Positions 8,849 through 17,670 of a DNA stretch of 64,000 nucleotides are shown here, piece after piece (position 1 is the stretch's first letter; each line of letters opens with the position of its first letter). The position numbers were made by a program, and so were the translations under genes. The notes beneath the pieces were generated by a model. It searched no databases and was not told the DNA's origin. It saw nothing but the letters and a program-made list of their open reading frames with translations. Source of the stretch: S5-327 sp965200975 (GTDB lineage: Bacteria > Chloroflexota > Dehalococcoidia > Lucifugimonadales > Australimonadaceae); the NCBI GenBank assembly GCA_965200975.1, contig OZ241740.1, forward strand, positions 186,001 through 250,000, given 5' to 3'.

Positions 8849-10282
8849 TCAGCCGATTGTAACGCGTTCCTCGGCGTAGCGGTAAACCGCTTTCCGCTCG
8901 CGCAGCGCAAGCCCCAGCCCGATAGTCAACGGCCCGAGCCGCCCTGCGTACATCGCCAGCGTAATCAGCGCCTTGCCCGGCTCCGACAGATCCGGCGTGA
9001 TGCCGCGCGAGAGCCCGACCGTTCCGCCGGCGGAGACGGTCTCGAACATCACATCTGCGAATGCGAAAGCCCCCGAGTCCAGGCTGCTCCGCTCGGTGAA
9101 GCTGAGCGCAGCGATGAACAGCCCCAGGCCTGCCAGCGCGAGCACCGTCAGCGCGAGCGCGCGCGACACCTGCGACGGCGGGATCTCGCGGCGGAGCACC
9201 TCGGCGCGCGGGCGCCCGCGAAGCGCCGCGAACGTCGCCACCATCAGCACCATCGCCGTGTTGATTTTGATGCCTCCCGCCACCGAGCCCGACGCTCCCC
9301 CCACGAACATCAGGATCATGAACAGAAAGTCCGTTCCCATACGCGTTTCGGCGAAGTCGATCGACTGGAATCCCGCTGTACGCGCGGTCGTCGCCTGAAA
9401 CGCTCCGTTGCTGATCTTCTCCGCGAGCGACATTCCCCCGAGCGTTGACGCGTTCCCTAGCTCGAACACCGCCATCGCCGCCGCCCCAATCGCCCAGAGC
9501 CCTGCCATGCCGATAAGCACCAACCGCGTATCGAGCGTCCACCGGTTCGGGTTCTTGCGCCGCACAATCTCGTTGACGACGGGGAAGCTCATCGCCCCGA
9601 GAATAATGGCCGCGCCTATCGTCCACAGCACTACCGGGTCCGACTGGAACCCCAACAAGCTGGACGATTCGGGGAAGATAGTGAACCCGGCGTTGTTGAA
9701 CGCGGAGACCGAATGAAAGAGGCTCTGCCAGAACGCGTCCGCCGCGGAATACTCAAAGATGAGCCGCGCGAACAGCACGCCGCACGCAACCACCTGAACG
9801 CCCGCCGCAAACAGAATCACGTAACGCCCAACCTCCACCACGCTGCCGATCGAGGCGCCCCCCTGCGCCTCTCGAATGATGAGCTGCCGGTTGAACGAGA
9901 TGCGCTTGCCCAGCGCAAGCAGAATGAAAGCCCCCGCAGTCATGATGCCCAGCCCGCCGATGAACATCAGCGCAGCCAGGACTGCCTGCCCGAAGCCGCT
10001 CCAGTACTCGCCGCTCGAAACAACCACCAGACCGGTGACGCACACAGCCGACGTAGCGGTGAAGAGCGCGTCGATGAACGGCGCGCCGCCTGCGGCGGCG
10101 CTCGCTGCAGGCGTCATCAGCAGAACCGTGCCGATGAGGATCAAGCTTGCGAACCCAATGGTGAGCGTCAGGAGCGCAGAGAGCGCCACCGGCACGTTCA
10201 CACGGCGGCGCGAGTCCGGAAGGCGGATGCGGACAGGCTCTGTCTCGCGCTGCCGCGGGCGGCGAACAACGCGGTCGCCCAT
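8849..10282 (-). CDS. trkH: TrkH-family potassium uptake channel subunit
   Basis: 477 residues from ATG 10282; the open frame extends further upstream, but that part is arginine- and proline-rich and unlike the family. The membrane protein has the four-fold MPM repeat of TrkH/KtrB: filter-like segments TSAVCVTGLVV, VSAFNNAGFTIF, ATTARTAGFQS and VSAGGTVGLSRG, each with a conserved glycine. It imports potassium with TrkA-type regulators, three of which follow it. It is the first gene of a leftward operon ending with pheA. Divergent from the coxS-like gene across a 336-bp intergenic region. Confidence 0.92.
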   Translation of the reverse strand: MGDRVVRRPRQRETEPVRIRLPDSRRRVNVPVALSALLTLTIGFASLILIGTVLLMTPAASAAAGGAPFIDALFTATSAVCVTGLVVVSSGEYWSGFGQAVLAALMFIGGLGIMTAGAFILLALGKRISFNRQLIIREAQGGASIGSVVEVGRYVILFAAGVQVVACGVLFARLIFEYSAADAFWQSLFHSVSAFNNAGFTIFPESSSLLGFQSDPVVLWTIGAAIILGAMSFPVVNEIVRRKNPNRWTLDTRLVLIGMAGLWAIGAAAMAVFELGNASTLGGMSLAEKISNGAFQATTARTAGFQSIDFAETRMGTDFLFMILMFVGGASGSVAGGIKINTAMVLMVATFAALRGRPRAEVLRREIPPSQVSRALALTVLALAGLGLFIAALSFTERSSLDSGAFAFADVMFETVSAGGTVGLSRGITPDLSEPGKALITLAMYAGRLGPLTIGLGLALRERKAVYRYAEERVTIG

Positions 10283-10526
10283 GCGGATGCGGTGGCCGTT
10301 GTTTCTCACGGCATAGCCCCGAAAGGCTGACTGCGCGCTATGGCTTTGGGGAGCGTTGGGTGAGACACAGCTCTGCCCTGCCGGCCCGCCTTCCCAAGGC
10401 TTCCGCCGACGGCAGCGCCAAATTCTAGGAGCGCCTCCCCAGCGCGTCAACGTGCGCGCAGCCCCAGTTTCCGCAAGACAAGAGAGGCCGCGTCCTGGGT
10501 GGACGTTCGCCCGCCCCTGTCCCCGG

Positions 10527-10556
10527 TTGGCGCGGCGCCGCTATGTGCGATAGCAT
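10527..10556 (+). promoter_or_regulatory. promoter of the coxS/coxM-like pair
   Basis: TTGGCG (10527-10532), 18 bases, TAGCAT (10551-10556); the expected start point lies about 55 bases before the ATG at 10619. It sits in the 336-bp divergent region 10283-10618, which otherwise holds no gene. A similar box pair for trkH on the opposite strand was not found with confidence. Confidence 0.45.
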
Positions 10557-10618
10557 TCCGCGCTAGGGCCTCTGGCGCAGGCCCACGCCCCCTAGCGCAG
10601 CCAAACGAGGGTTTTGCT

Positions 10619-11098
10619 ATGACGACTACGCCCATCAGGCAGACTGTGACGGTCACCGTCAACGGTCAGGAGTACACCCGCGAAGTCCCCACCTACCGCA
10701 CCCTGGTGGACTTCATCCGTTACGACCTGGGCCTTACCGGCACCAAGGAGGCGTGCAGCGTCGGGGTCTGCGGCGCCTGCACCATCGAGCTCGACGGGCG
10801 CATCGCCGCCTCTTGCATAACGCTCGCCGTGCGGGCTGACGGCGCGCAGATAACCACCATCGAAGGCGTGGCCGACGGCGACAACTTGCACCCGGTGCAG
10901 GAAGCCTTCATCAACCACGGCGGCTTCCAGTGCGGCGCCTGCACCCCAGGCCAGATTATGGCGGCCAAGGCGCTCCTCGAAACCATCCCTCATCCCACCG
11001 AGCCCGAAATCAAGGAGTGGATGATGGGCAACCTGTGCCGCTGCACCGGCTACTACCAGATTATCGAGTCCATTCAGGCCGCGGCGGAGGCAGAGTAA
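10619..11098 (+). CDS. [2Fe-2S] small subunit of a xanthine/CO dehydrogenase-family enzyme (CoxS-like)
   Basis: 159 residues. Two [2Fe-2S] clusters are evident: a plant-type ferredoxin domain with C46, C51, C54 and C66, and the helical domain with C105, C108, C140 and C142 (GACTPG and LCRCTGY motifs). The subunit passes electrons from a molybdopterin site to the FAD subunit. ATG 10619 follows AACGAGGG (10604-10611); the frame upstream of it is open but not family-like. The FAD subunit follows after 2 bases. No molybdopterin large subunit is encoded nearby, so the substrate (CO, nicotinate, purine or other) cannot be named. Confidence 0.9.
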   Translation: MTTTPIRQTVTVTVNGQEYTREVPTYRTLVDFIRYDLGLTGTKEACSVGVCGACTIELDGRIAASCITLAVRADGAQITTIEGVADGDNLHPVQEAFINHGGFQCGACTPGQIMAAKALLETIPHPTEPEIKEWMMGNLCRCTGYYQIIESIQAAAEAE

Positions 11099-11100
11099 CC

Positions 11101-11955
11101 ATGCACGACTTCGCATTTCACGCGCCCGCTACGCTCGACGAGGCGCTCGCGCTCCTCGCCCAGCACGACGGCGCCGCCAAAATTATGGGCGGCGGCACGT
11201 CGCTCACTACGCTCCTCAAACAGTCCCTCATCGCCCCTGACCACATCATCAGCCTTCACCGCATCCAGGGGCTCGACTCCATCGAGTCTTCCGACGGCGA
11301 GATCCGCATCGGCGGGCTCGCAACGCAGCGACAGATGGAGACGTCCGACGTTGTTAAGGCGGACGCCCCTCTGCTGGCTGAGGCTTACCGCCGCGTCGCC
11401 ACTGTCCGCGTCCGCAACGTCGCCACCGTCGGCGGCGGGATCGCGCAGGCCGACCCGGCGATGGACCCGCCCCCGTCGCTCCTCATCCTCGACGCGTCGA
11501 TCACCGCAGTCTCCCCGCGCGGAAGCCGCACTATCCCCATTGCAGAGGTCTACGCCGACTACTACGAGACGACGCTCGAACCCGACGAAATCGTCACCGG
11601 AGTGCAGCTCCCCGTCCAACCGGCGGAAGCAGAGTGGACCTACGTGAAGTACCTGCCCCGCACGGCGGACGACTACGCCACCGTGGCGGTCGCAGCGATA
11701 GGCAGGGTCGAGAACGGCGCCATCGCCGACGTGCGCGTGGGCTTGGGCGCCGTCGCGCCGACCGCGTTGCGCGCAACCGCCGTCGAAGAGGCGCTCACCG
11801 GTCAGCCGCCGACGCCCGAGCTCCTGCGCGAGGCGTCGCAGGCCGTCGCCGATATCGTCGACCCGACGGACGACCCGCGCGGCTCCGCCTGGTACAAGCG
11901 CGATATGTCGGTGGTGTTCACCCGCCGCGCGCTCGAAAAGGTCTTCGGCCTCTAG
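11101..11955 (+). CDS. FAD-binding medium subunit of a xanthine/CO dehydrogenase-family enzyme (CoxM-like)
   Basis: 284 residues. The FAD_binding_5 domain has the family motif KIMGGGTSLTTLLK near residues 27-40 and the second motif ATVGGGIAQADPAMDPPPSL near residues 107-126, which bind FAD. The CO_deh_flav_C domain follows (about 175-284). Normally this subunit works with CoxS and CoxL as a heterotrimer; here only the small subunit precedes it, 2 bases away, and the following gene is cysK on the other strand. A CoxG-like gene is present at 22393-22836. The large subunit must be elsewhere or absent. Confidence 0.9.
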   Translation: MHDFAFHAPATLDEALALLAQHDGAAKIMGGGTSLTTLLKQSLIAPDHIISLHRIQGLDSIESSDGEIRIGGLATQRQMETSDVVKADAPLLAEAYRRVATVRVRNVATVGGGIAQADPAMDPPPSLLILDASITAVSPRGSRTIPIAEVYADYYETTLEPDEIVTGVQLPVQPAEAEWTYVKYLPRTADDYATVAVAAIGRVENGAIADVRVGLGAVAPTALRATAVEEALTGQPPTPELLREASQAVADIVDPTDDPRGSAWYKRDMSVVFTRRALEKVFGL

Positions 11956-12004
11956 GCCTTCGCGCAGCGCTTCCGGAGGCATGGACGGCGGCGTCGGACG
12001 CGGT

Positions 12005-12943
12005 CTACCACCAGTGCACCTCGTCGAGCGCCTCGCTGCCCTCCTCCGCTGAGTCCCACGGATGCGAGGGAAGGTACTTCCACGCGCCGTCGGAGAACAT
12101 CACGACGATGTTTCCCTCCGTCATCCCGTCGGCGACGCGCAGCGCCGTGTGGAGCGTGGCCCCCGACGAAACTCCGGCGAAAACGCCCTCCGCGCGGATG
12201 ATCCGCCGCGCCGTCGCTATCGCGTCTGCACTGTCGACGAGGAACCGACGGTTGAGCGTATCGAGGTCGAGCAGCGGCGGAATGTAGCCTTCGGCAAGGC
12301 TGCGCAGCCCCTGTAGCCGCTCGCCGAGCCGCGGCTCCACGCCGATGACCTGCACATTGGGCCAGCGTTCGCGCAGCCGCCGGGCGACGCCCATAATCGT
12401 GCCCCCTGTGCCGATGCCGGCGATGAACGCGTCCACGCGGTCGATAGCCGCCGCTATCTCGGCGCCGGTCGTCGCGTAGTGGCAGAGCGTGTTGGCCGCG
12501 TCGGAGAACTGTCCCAGAGCGTGATGGCGCGGCTGCGCCGCAAGCTCGCGGCTGCGGGCGATCGCCCCGCGCATGCCGCCCTCCGGATCGCGCCATTCGA
12601 TGGCTGCGCCGTACAGATCGAGGATGTCCGCGATGCTGGGCACGATGCCCCTCGGCAGCACAATGCGCACGCGGTAACCGCGCCGGGGCGCCAGCGCGGC
12701 GAGGGCTATGGCCGTGTTCCCCGTGCTGGCCTCCACGAGCGTGTCGCCTGCCCGCAGATCGCCGCGCGCCTCGGCGGCTTCCATCATCGCCAGGACAATC
12801 CGGTCTTTCACGCTGCCGCTGGGGTTCTGCCCCTCGAGCTTGGCGAAGATGCGCACCTCCGGCTTAGGGGCGACGCCCGGCAGCTCGACGAGCGGCGTGC
12901 CGCCCACAAGCGAAAACAACCCCTCCCGACCGGACGGCGCCAT
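12005..12943 (-). CDS. cysK: cysteine synthase (O-acetylserine sulfhydrylase family)
   Basis: 312 residues, PLP-dependent fold type II. The PLP lysine is K46 in PSGSVKDRI, and the substrate loop EASTGNTAIALA is at 71-82. The phosphate-binding glycine loop is GIGTGGTIMG near 178-187. It makes cysteine from O-acetylserine and sulfide, or acts as a cystathionine beta-synthase-like enzyme; the sequence alone does not separate these. The ATG overlaps the stop of the upstream nitroreductase gene (TAATG), so the two are co-translated. Confidence 0.88.
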   Translation of the reverse strand: MAPSGREGLFSLVGGTPLVELPGVAPKPEVRIFAKLEGQNPSGSVKDRIVLAMMEAAEARGDLRAGDTLVEASTGNTAIALAALAPRRGYRVRIVLPRGIVPSIADILDLYGAAIEWRDPEGGMRGAIARSRELAAQPRHHALGQFSDAANTLCHYATTGAEIAAAIDRVDAFIAGIGTGGTIMGVARRLRERWPNVQVIGVEPRLGERLQGLRSLAEGYIPPLLDLDTLNRRFLVDSADAIATARRIIRAEGVFAGVSSGATLHTALRVADGMTEGNIVVMFSDGAWKYLPSHPWDSAEEGSEALDEVHWW

Positions 12944-14529
12944 TACTGCCGCTTGAACGGCGTCCCCGCCGCGATCAGAAAGGTCACAGCCGAAGACGGC
13001 GGCGCGCCGAGCGCCTCCGTCGCCTCGTCGTCGTAGAACGTCAGGCCGGTCGCGCCAAACCCCAGAGCGTAGGCGGCGAGGTACACGCGCCCCGCCCGAA
13101 TGCTCGCGTCCAGATGCGCCGTGCGGTAGCCCCTTGCGCCCAGCCTGTTCAGTATCGCGGGCAGATCGGCGACGAAGTAGAGATTGGCCGCAGCGTCGCC
13201 CCCGAGCGGCTGGTCGAGGGCCAGATGCTCGGTCAGCGCGCGAGCCTCCATCTCGCCTATTTCGCTCGTCTCGCCCATCTCGCGCACGCGCGCCAATTCT
13301 TTGCCCGACTCGCGCAGACGGTAGACGCCTTGCGGCAGGCCGTCGACCGCATTGGCGACGACATAGAGTGTGTTCAAGCCCTCGATCGCGCCGTCCAGCC
13401 CCACGGGACGCGCGGCGGCGTCGAGCATCGCGGCGAGGGTTGCAAGCGGGATAGGAGCGCGGGCGAACCGCCGCGTCGAACCTCGCTTGAGCACCACGTC
13501 CTCGAACGACGGCGCGATCGGCGCCCGGTCGGGGAGCGCCGTCTCCTCTCCTTCCTCGCCCTCCGGCGTTGTGGGCCGCCCGCTTCTGTCCGCTGCAAGC
13601 CCGTCTGCCTCTCCGCTGCCGGCGGGGGAGAGCTGCGAAAGCGGCTCTGGTCTGTCGGACATGGTTGCGGCGTGCGCCTCGTGGATGAGCGGGTAGTCGA
13701 TGGGTCTGCGCGAAAGAGGGACGACCTCCAGACCAATGCGCGCCGGAGCGCTCACGGGGGGAGGAGCACTCCCCTTGCCGAACGCCGCGAGCGCGACCGC
13801 CGCCTCGACGCTGCCGTCGGCGTCCACGAGATCGTTGACCGCGTCGTCGGCGAAGTGGGTTGCGGCGCAGGCTCCCAGGCCGTTGGCGCGGGCCGCCGCA
13901 ATGCTGTTGGCGAGAATCGTGCCGCAGTCCCAGAACGCGTGCCGGTAGGCCCTGCTCCCGTACTTCCAGGAGTTCCGCCAGAACGTCGAGGTGTAGACCA
14001 CAACCGCCGCCGGATACTCCGGCAACTCCGTCCCCTGCATGACGGCTGCGCGGAAGTCGCCGTCGCGCAGCTTGCGGAGCGTGTTGTCGTGCGCGCCGTA
14101 GTGGTAGACCCCTGCAGGCAAGTCGGACAAGGGGCCGGCGACGACGTACAGTTCGATGTGGTAAAGCGCGCCGGTGCAGGCTGCCGCCCGAAAGTACATA
14201 TGCCCGCCGCCGGCCCGCAACCGTTTCGTAATGCCTGCCGACAGCTGCAGCACGCTCGCCAGACGCGCCAGTGTCAGGTCGGCGTCTTCCGGCAGGGGAG
14301 AGGCCCCCGCCGTTGGGGAGAGGTCAAGCGCAGACGCCGCCGGCGTTCCGGTGCGCGTCAGGCTTGGAGGCAGGGGCGTCTCCGGCAGCGGCGCCGCGTA
14401 CAACTTCCACGGGCGCGGCATATTCGACCAGTCGAGCATCCGGGCGTCGCGCCGGACGCTCTCGACCGAGTGCTTGGTGGCCTCGTGATAGGCAAGCGCC
14501 GTCTCGATTGCTGAGTCGTTCGGCGGCAT
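12943..14529 (-). CDS. tandem double nitroreductase / SagB-type dehydrogenase
   Basis: 528 residues made of two nitroreductase-fold halves. The N-terminal half (about 1-240) starts like SagB-family oxidases (AYHEATKHS) and has the FMN-site segment FRAAACTGALYH. The C-terminal half (about 330-528) repeats the fold (VVLKRGSTRRFARAPI, then LDASIRAGRVYLAAYALGFG) and ends at the conserved GTPFKRQ. The linker (about 270-330) is charged and low in complexity. SagB/ThcOx enzymes oxidise azolines in peptide natural products, but no YcaO cyclodehydratase or precursor peptide is visible here, so a stand-alone FMN oxidoreductase is equally likely. Coupled to cysK downstream. Confidence 0.8.
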   Translation of the reverse strand: MPPNDSAIETALAYHEATKHSVESVRRDARMLDWSNMPRPWKLYAAPLPETPLPPSLTRTGTPAASALDLSPTAGASPLPEDADLTLARLASVLQLSAGITKRLRAGGGHMYFRAAACTGALYHIELYVVAGPLSDLPAGVYHYGAHDNTLRKLRDGDFRAAVMQGTELPEYPAAVVVYTSTFWRNSWKYGSRAYRHAFWDCGTILANSIAAARANGLGACAATHFADDAVNDLVDADGSVEAAVALAAFGKGSAPPPVSAPARIGLEVVPLSRRPIDYPLIHEAHAATMSDRPEPLSQLSPAGSGEADGLAADRSGRPTTPEGEEGEETALPDRAPIAPSFEDVVLKRGSTRRFARAPIPLATLAAMLDAAARPVGLDGAIEGLNTLYVVANAVDGLPQGVYRLRESGKELARVREMGETSEIGEMEARALTEHLALDQPLGGDAAANLYFVADLPAILNRLGARGYRTAHLDASIRAGRVYLAAYALGFGATGLTFYDDEATEALGAPPSSAVTFLIAAGTPFKRQ

Positions 14530-14557
14530 CCGCGCGCGTCCTGTCCTGCGGCCAGCG

Positions 14558-15442
14558 CTAATGAACGACCGCGGCGTCGTAGCCGAGCGAGCCGCTCTGC
14601 TCTACAGGGAAGAGGCCATGGAGCATCATCCAGCGATGCGTTCGCTCAAACACCTCGGCAGTGTACGGCTCGAACACCAGCCGTTCGCCGATGCCGCAGC
14701 GCCGGATGTCGAGCAACGGGTGATGCTGCTCCGGCAGCTCCCTCAGTAGGTAGTGCTTGTACCGCTCGGGCTCTGCGTCGATGTCTCGCTGGGCGCGCTG
14801 CAGGGCGCGGAAATATTTCGCGGCGTCCTCGTCTGTCGCCGTCTCCTGAACGAGAAAGCCAATCATAAATGAGGTGTCGACGACTTTCCGGAAGCCCTGC
14901 TGTTCGAGGACGTACGACGGCGTGCCGAACACGTTGGCCGCAGCCACGCGCCGGTCGAGCAGTAGTTGCAGCCGGTCGAGCGGTCCGCCGACAAACTGCA
15001 GGGCAACGTTGTCCGGGCCGAGCAGCGGTTCAAGCGCTTGCAGCGCCGAGAAGTGGCTCCCGGAGTGATACCCCACCGCCACCTGAACGCTCGCCAGATG
15101 CTCCGGCTCCGTGATGTCCGACTCGGGCGGCGCCCATACGCCTGACGGGGTGACCGAGTAAGCGTGTCCCCACATACGGCCATGCTGCGCGCTCGCAGCC
15201 ATGCCGACCGCCCAGTGACAGGCGGAGCTCACGTCGCACGCGCGCCCTGCCTCCATCGACTCGAACGCTCCGCTCCGCACTTCCATCGGCGCCGACTGAT
15301 CGGTCGAGTTTACCGACGGGTTCCGCGACCCTTCCCCGGACATCCGGAACTCGTACTCCAACGCCTCGTCGGCGAAGTAGCCGTGTTCCTCCGCCACCCA
15401 CTCCTGGAGCCGCGAGTGCGGCTGAATGATGAACTTGCCCAT
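14558..15442 (-). CDS. NMT1/THI5-like substrate-binding-type protein without signal peptide
   Basis: 294 residues. The opening MGKFIIQPHSRLQEWVAEEH and the pattern of periplasmic-binding-protein fold II (EYFADEAL, then VAVGYHSGSHFSALQALEPL) resemble the NMT1/THI5 or nitrate/sulfonate-binding group. There is no signal peptide or lipobox, so it is either cytoplasmic, as for THI5-type pyrimidine synthases, or mis-started; no better upstream start is visible. No ABC permease or ATPase genes are adjacent. It lies in a leftward cluster with an arylsulfotransferase-like protein and two PqqC-like proteins. Function unknown. Confidence 0.6.
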   Translation of the reverse strand: MGKFIIQPHSRLQEWVAEEHGYFADEALEYEFRMSGEGSRNPSVNSTDQSAPMEVRSGAFESMEAGRACDVSSACHWAVGMAASAQHGRMWGHAYSVTPSGVWAPPESDITEPEHLASVQVAVGYHSGSHFSALQALEPLLGPDNVALQFVGGPLDRLQLLLDRRVAAANVFGTPSYVLEQQGFRKVVDTSFMIGFLVQETATDEDAAKYFRALQRAQRDIDAEPERYKHYLLRELPEQHHPLLDIRRCGIGERLVFEPYTAEVFERTHRWMMLHGLFPVEQSGSLGYDAAVVH

Positions 15443-15531
15443 CGAAAACGCCCCTTCTGCGGAATCCGCCCGTCGCGCCCAATGCTACGACCGCAACCCC
15501 GGGCGCGCAAAAGCAATCAGGGGGAAAGCAT

Positions 15532-15566
15532 CCCCAGGGGGTCTGGGGGAGCGGACGCTCTCCCAG
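15532..15566 (+). repeat. dispersed GGGGGTCTGGGGGAGCG hairpin element, copy 1
   Basis: The core CTGGGGGAGCG-GA-CGCTCTCCCAG is at 15543-15566, preceded by CCAGGGGGT. It is followed by a CAGCGCGCC tail shared with copies at 18488 and 29660. It lies 3' of the arylsulfotransferase-like gene (minus strand) and upstream of the NMT1-like gene, so it could end transcription of the first. Confidence 0.8.
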
Positions 15567-15630
15567 CAGCGCGCCGCCGCCGTGCGCCAACGCATCGCGC
15601 GAACAGTTGCGCGCAAACTGTAGAGGGGCG

Positions 15631-16710
15631 TCACTCCTCCGGCGTGAGGTCGCGGCCCACGAGCGCGGGGTGGTCGGGCGGATAGCGGTGCGCGCGAAAG
15701 ACCGAGCTCGGACCGCCGGAACCTGTCGGCGCGCCTGGCGGAATACGGTGAGGATTCACGTACTCCCACACAATCTCCCCTTGCGGGGTTGTCTCGAACA
15801 GACGCCCCGGGGCGCCCTCGCAGATCAGCGTGTTCCCGTTGGGTTGCCGCTCGGCGCCGCTGATGTGGTAGCTGTAGAACGAAATCAGCGGATCGCCCGT
15901 GTACTCCCACGTTATCTCCCCCGTCGCCGGATCGACCTCGATCACGCGCGAGTACGTCGCCCCGCCGCGGTGCGGCCCGTTGTCGAACAGCAGCACAGTC
16001 CCGGAGTCCGCCTGCCAGGTGGGGTGGTGCTGATGCGAGACGACTCCCGGCCCCCACTTCCAGGTGAACTGTCCGCTCGCGCGGTCGACGATGCCGACGG
16101 TGTCGATCTGCCGGAAGCTCACCAGAAAATCGCCGTCCGGGGTGAGGCTCAACGCGTTCTGATGGAGCCACTGCTCGCGCCCTTCGAGCGGACAGATAGC
16201 GTCGGACTCGGGGTCGAGCGCGCGCCACATGCTCCACTCGCGCGCCGTTGCGCCGGCGGCGTCGACCTCGCGCACGAGTTCGCCGTACATCGGCTCGTCC
16301 GGGCCGCCCCGCCCGCCCTTCACCTGCCGGGCGGTCTCCTCCGGCATCAGGTCGTAGCAGACGACGAGCGTGTGGCCGTTCGGCAACCGCTTGAAGTCGT
16401 GATGGACGAACCTGTCCCGGTACGCCCACACGACGTTGCTCTCCCAATCAAGCTCGAGGATGCCCGTATATTCGCCCTCGTCGGGGATAGTCCCGCCGCT
16501 CGCGCGCGTCCGGGCGAGCAAGTTGCCGTTCTCCAGAAGGAACCCGTAGCCGAGCCCTTCGCTGCAACGCCACCGGTGACAGACGCGCCCCTGCATATCG
16601 ATCAGGTACGCGTTCTCTCCTCCCGACATTGCAATGAGGGTGTAGCCGTCGAAGGCGCGGCCCGGATCGTAATGGAGCAGCCCCTGCGGATGATGAACAG
16701 TCCAGCCCAT
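15631..16710 (-). CDS. arylsulfotransferase (ASST)-family beta-propeller protein
   Basis: 359 residues with repeated propeller blades of the type GxxxxW-x-L/Y-x-NGNTLI (for example LPNGHTLVVCYDL, LTPDGDFLVSF and QPNGNTLICEGAPG). Conserved histidines lie in VHHDFKRL, WLHQNAL and HQHHPTW, as in Arylsulfotran_2 proteins. Bacterial ASST enzymes move sulfate between phenols, but these cytoplasmic-looking homologues have no signal peptide and their reaction is unproven. The gene is followed on the same strand by the NMT1-like gene and preceded by the PqqC-like gene. Confidence 0.72.
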   Translation of the reverse strand: MGWTVHHPQGLLHYDPGRAFDGYTLIAMSGGENAYLIDMQGRVCHRWRCSEGLGYGFLLENGNLLARTRASGGTIPDEGEYTGILELDWESNVVWAYRDRFVHHDFKRLPNGHTLVVCYDLMPEETARQVKGGRGGPDEPMYGELVREVDAAGATAREWSMWRALDPESDAICPLEGREQWLHQNALSLTPDGDFLVSFRQIDTVGIVDRASGQFTWKWGPGVVSHQHHPTWQADSGTVLLFDNGPHRGGATYSRVIEVDPATGEITWEYTGDPLISFYSYHISGAERQPNGNTLICEGAPGRLFETTPQGEIVWEYVNPHRIPPGAPTGSGGPSSVFRAHRYPPDHPALVGRDLTPEE

Positions 16711-16782
16711 AGCTCAGCCCTCTCGGTTGCGTAGCGAAGTAGGGTCGACAATACCACGTTGACCGCCGGGGAGCGCCGGCTG

Positions 16783-17595
16783 TTATCCGGACGGTGCTTC
16801 CGCGTAGAGCGACACCGGCACCTGCACGGGATGCTCGCCGGTCGTGATGGCCGTGTGCACCGGCTGCACGTACTGATAGTCGATGTCGAGCCGGTAACGG
16901 AACGCCCGCGCCGCAGTGAGCTGCCGCTCGGTGGTGCAGGCCCACTCCGCCAGCGTCGACTCCTCCCAAACAAGGTCTTCCTCGGCGTCTTCCCTGAAGC
17001 GAGGGAAGAACGCCAGGCGCTCCTCGTCGACGCCGTACAGATCGCGGAGCGCGTCCCCCGCCTGTCCCAGCACGTCGCGCGCGAGCAGATCTCCTGCGAA
17101 GAGTCCCGCGATGCCGTCGAGCCATGACCACTCCCACCACCGGCAGCATAGCGACAGCGTGGAGACGGCGAAGTAGGAGCGAGTGTAGTTGCGCCACTCC
17201 GTAACCTCGTCGCGCTCGAGCCCGAGGCCCTCGCAGAACTGCAGCCACAGCTCCTCGTAGGAGGGAGTCGTCCACCCTACGAGGTCGTTCACGATGTCGC
17301 GCCCCTCGATCTTCACGAGCTTGCGAAGCTCATGGGTGCGTGAAGGCTCGTCGTTGTTCTTGATGTAAAGGGCGGCGGTCGTGAACTGCAGGCCGTGATC
17401 GAGGTAGTAGTAGTGGTTCTTGGCCCACAGCCGCAGGTCGTCTTTGGAGAGCGAACCGGAGAACAGCAGCTGATAAAACGGCGGAGGCTCGGGATAGCGC
17501 TCGGCCCGCTGCTGATGGAGCAGGCTGATGAACTCCGCCCTCGGCAGCGGCGGATGCTTCAGGTCGTCGGCGTTGTAGGGCGGGTGATTCAGCAT
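16783..17595 (-). CDS. PqqC/TenA-like heme-oxygenase-fold protein (long form)
   Basis: 270 residues, all alpha-helical. The segments FYQLLFSGSLSKDDLRLWAKNHYYYLDHG and LRKLVKIEGRDIVND match the heme-oxygenase-like fold shared by PqqC, TenA and the diiron HDO oxidases. Glutamate and histidine residues in these helices could bind metal. No other pqq genes are present, so pyrroloquinoline quinone synthesis is not indicated. It sits 73 bases downstream of a second, shorter protein of the same fold, which suggests a heteromeric or sequential oxidative pathway with the neighbours on this strand. Confidence 0.68.
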   Translation of the reverse strand: MLNHPPYNADDLKHPPLPRAEFISLLHQQRAERYPEPPPFYQLLFSGSLSKDDLRLWAKNHYYYLDHGLQFTTAALYIKNNDEPSRTHELRKLVKIEGRDIVNDLVGWTTPSYEELWLQFCEGLGLERDEVTEWRNYTRSYFAVSTLSLCCRWWEWSWLDGIAGLFAGDLLARDVLGQAGDALRDLYGVDEERLAFFPRFREDAEEDLVWEESTLAEWACTTERQLTAARAFRYRLDIDYQYVQPVHTAITTGEHPVQVPVSLYAEAPSG

Positions 17596-17670
17596 CGCTC
17601 ACCTCGTCGCAACTCGTCCCTCCCCCGCGAATGGGGGAGGGTTGGCGGAAAAAGTTATGAGCGGAGCGGG

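Noticed and set aside
12943..14529. RiPP (thiazole/oxazole peptide) gene cluster
   Set aside because: No YcaO gene or precursor peptide is found within several kilobases.
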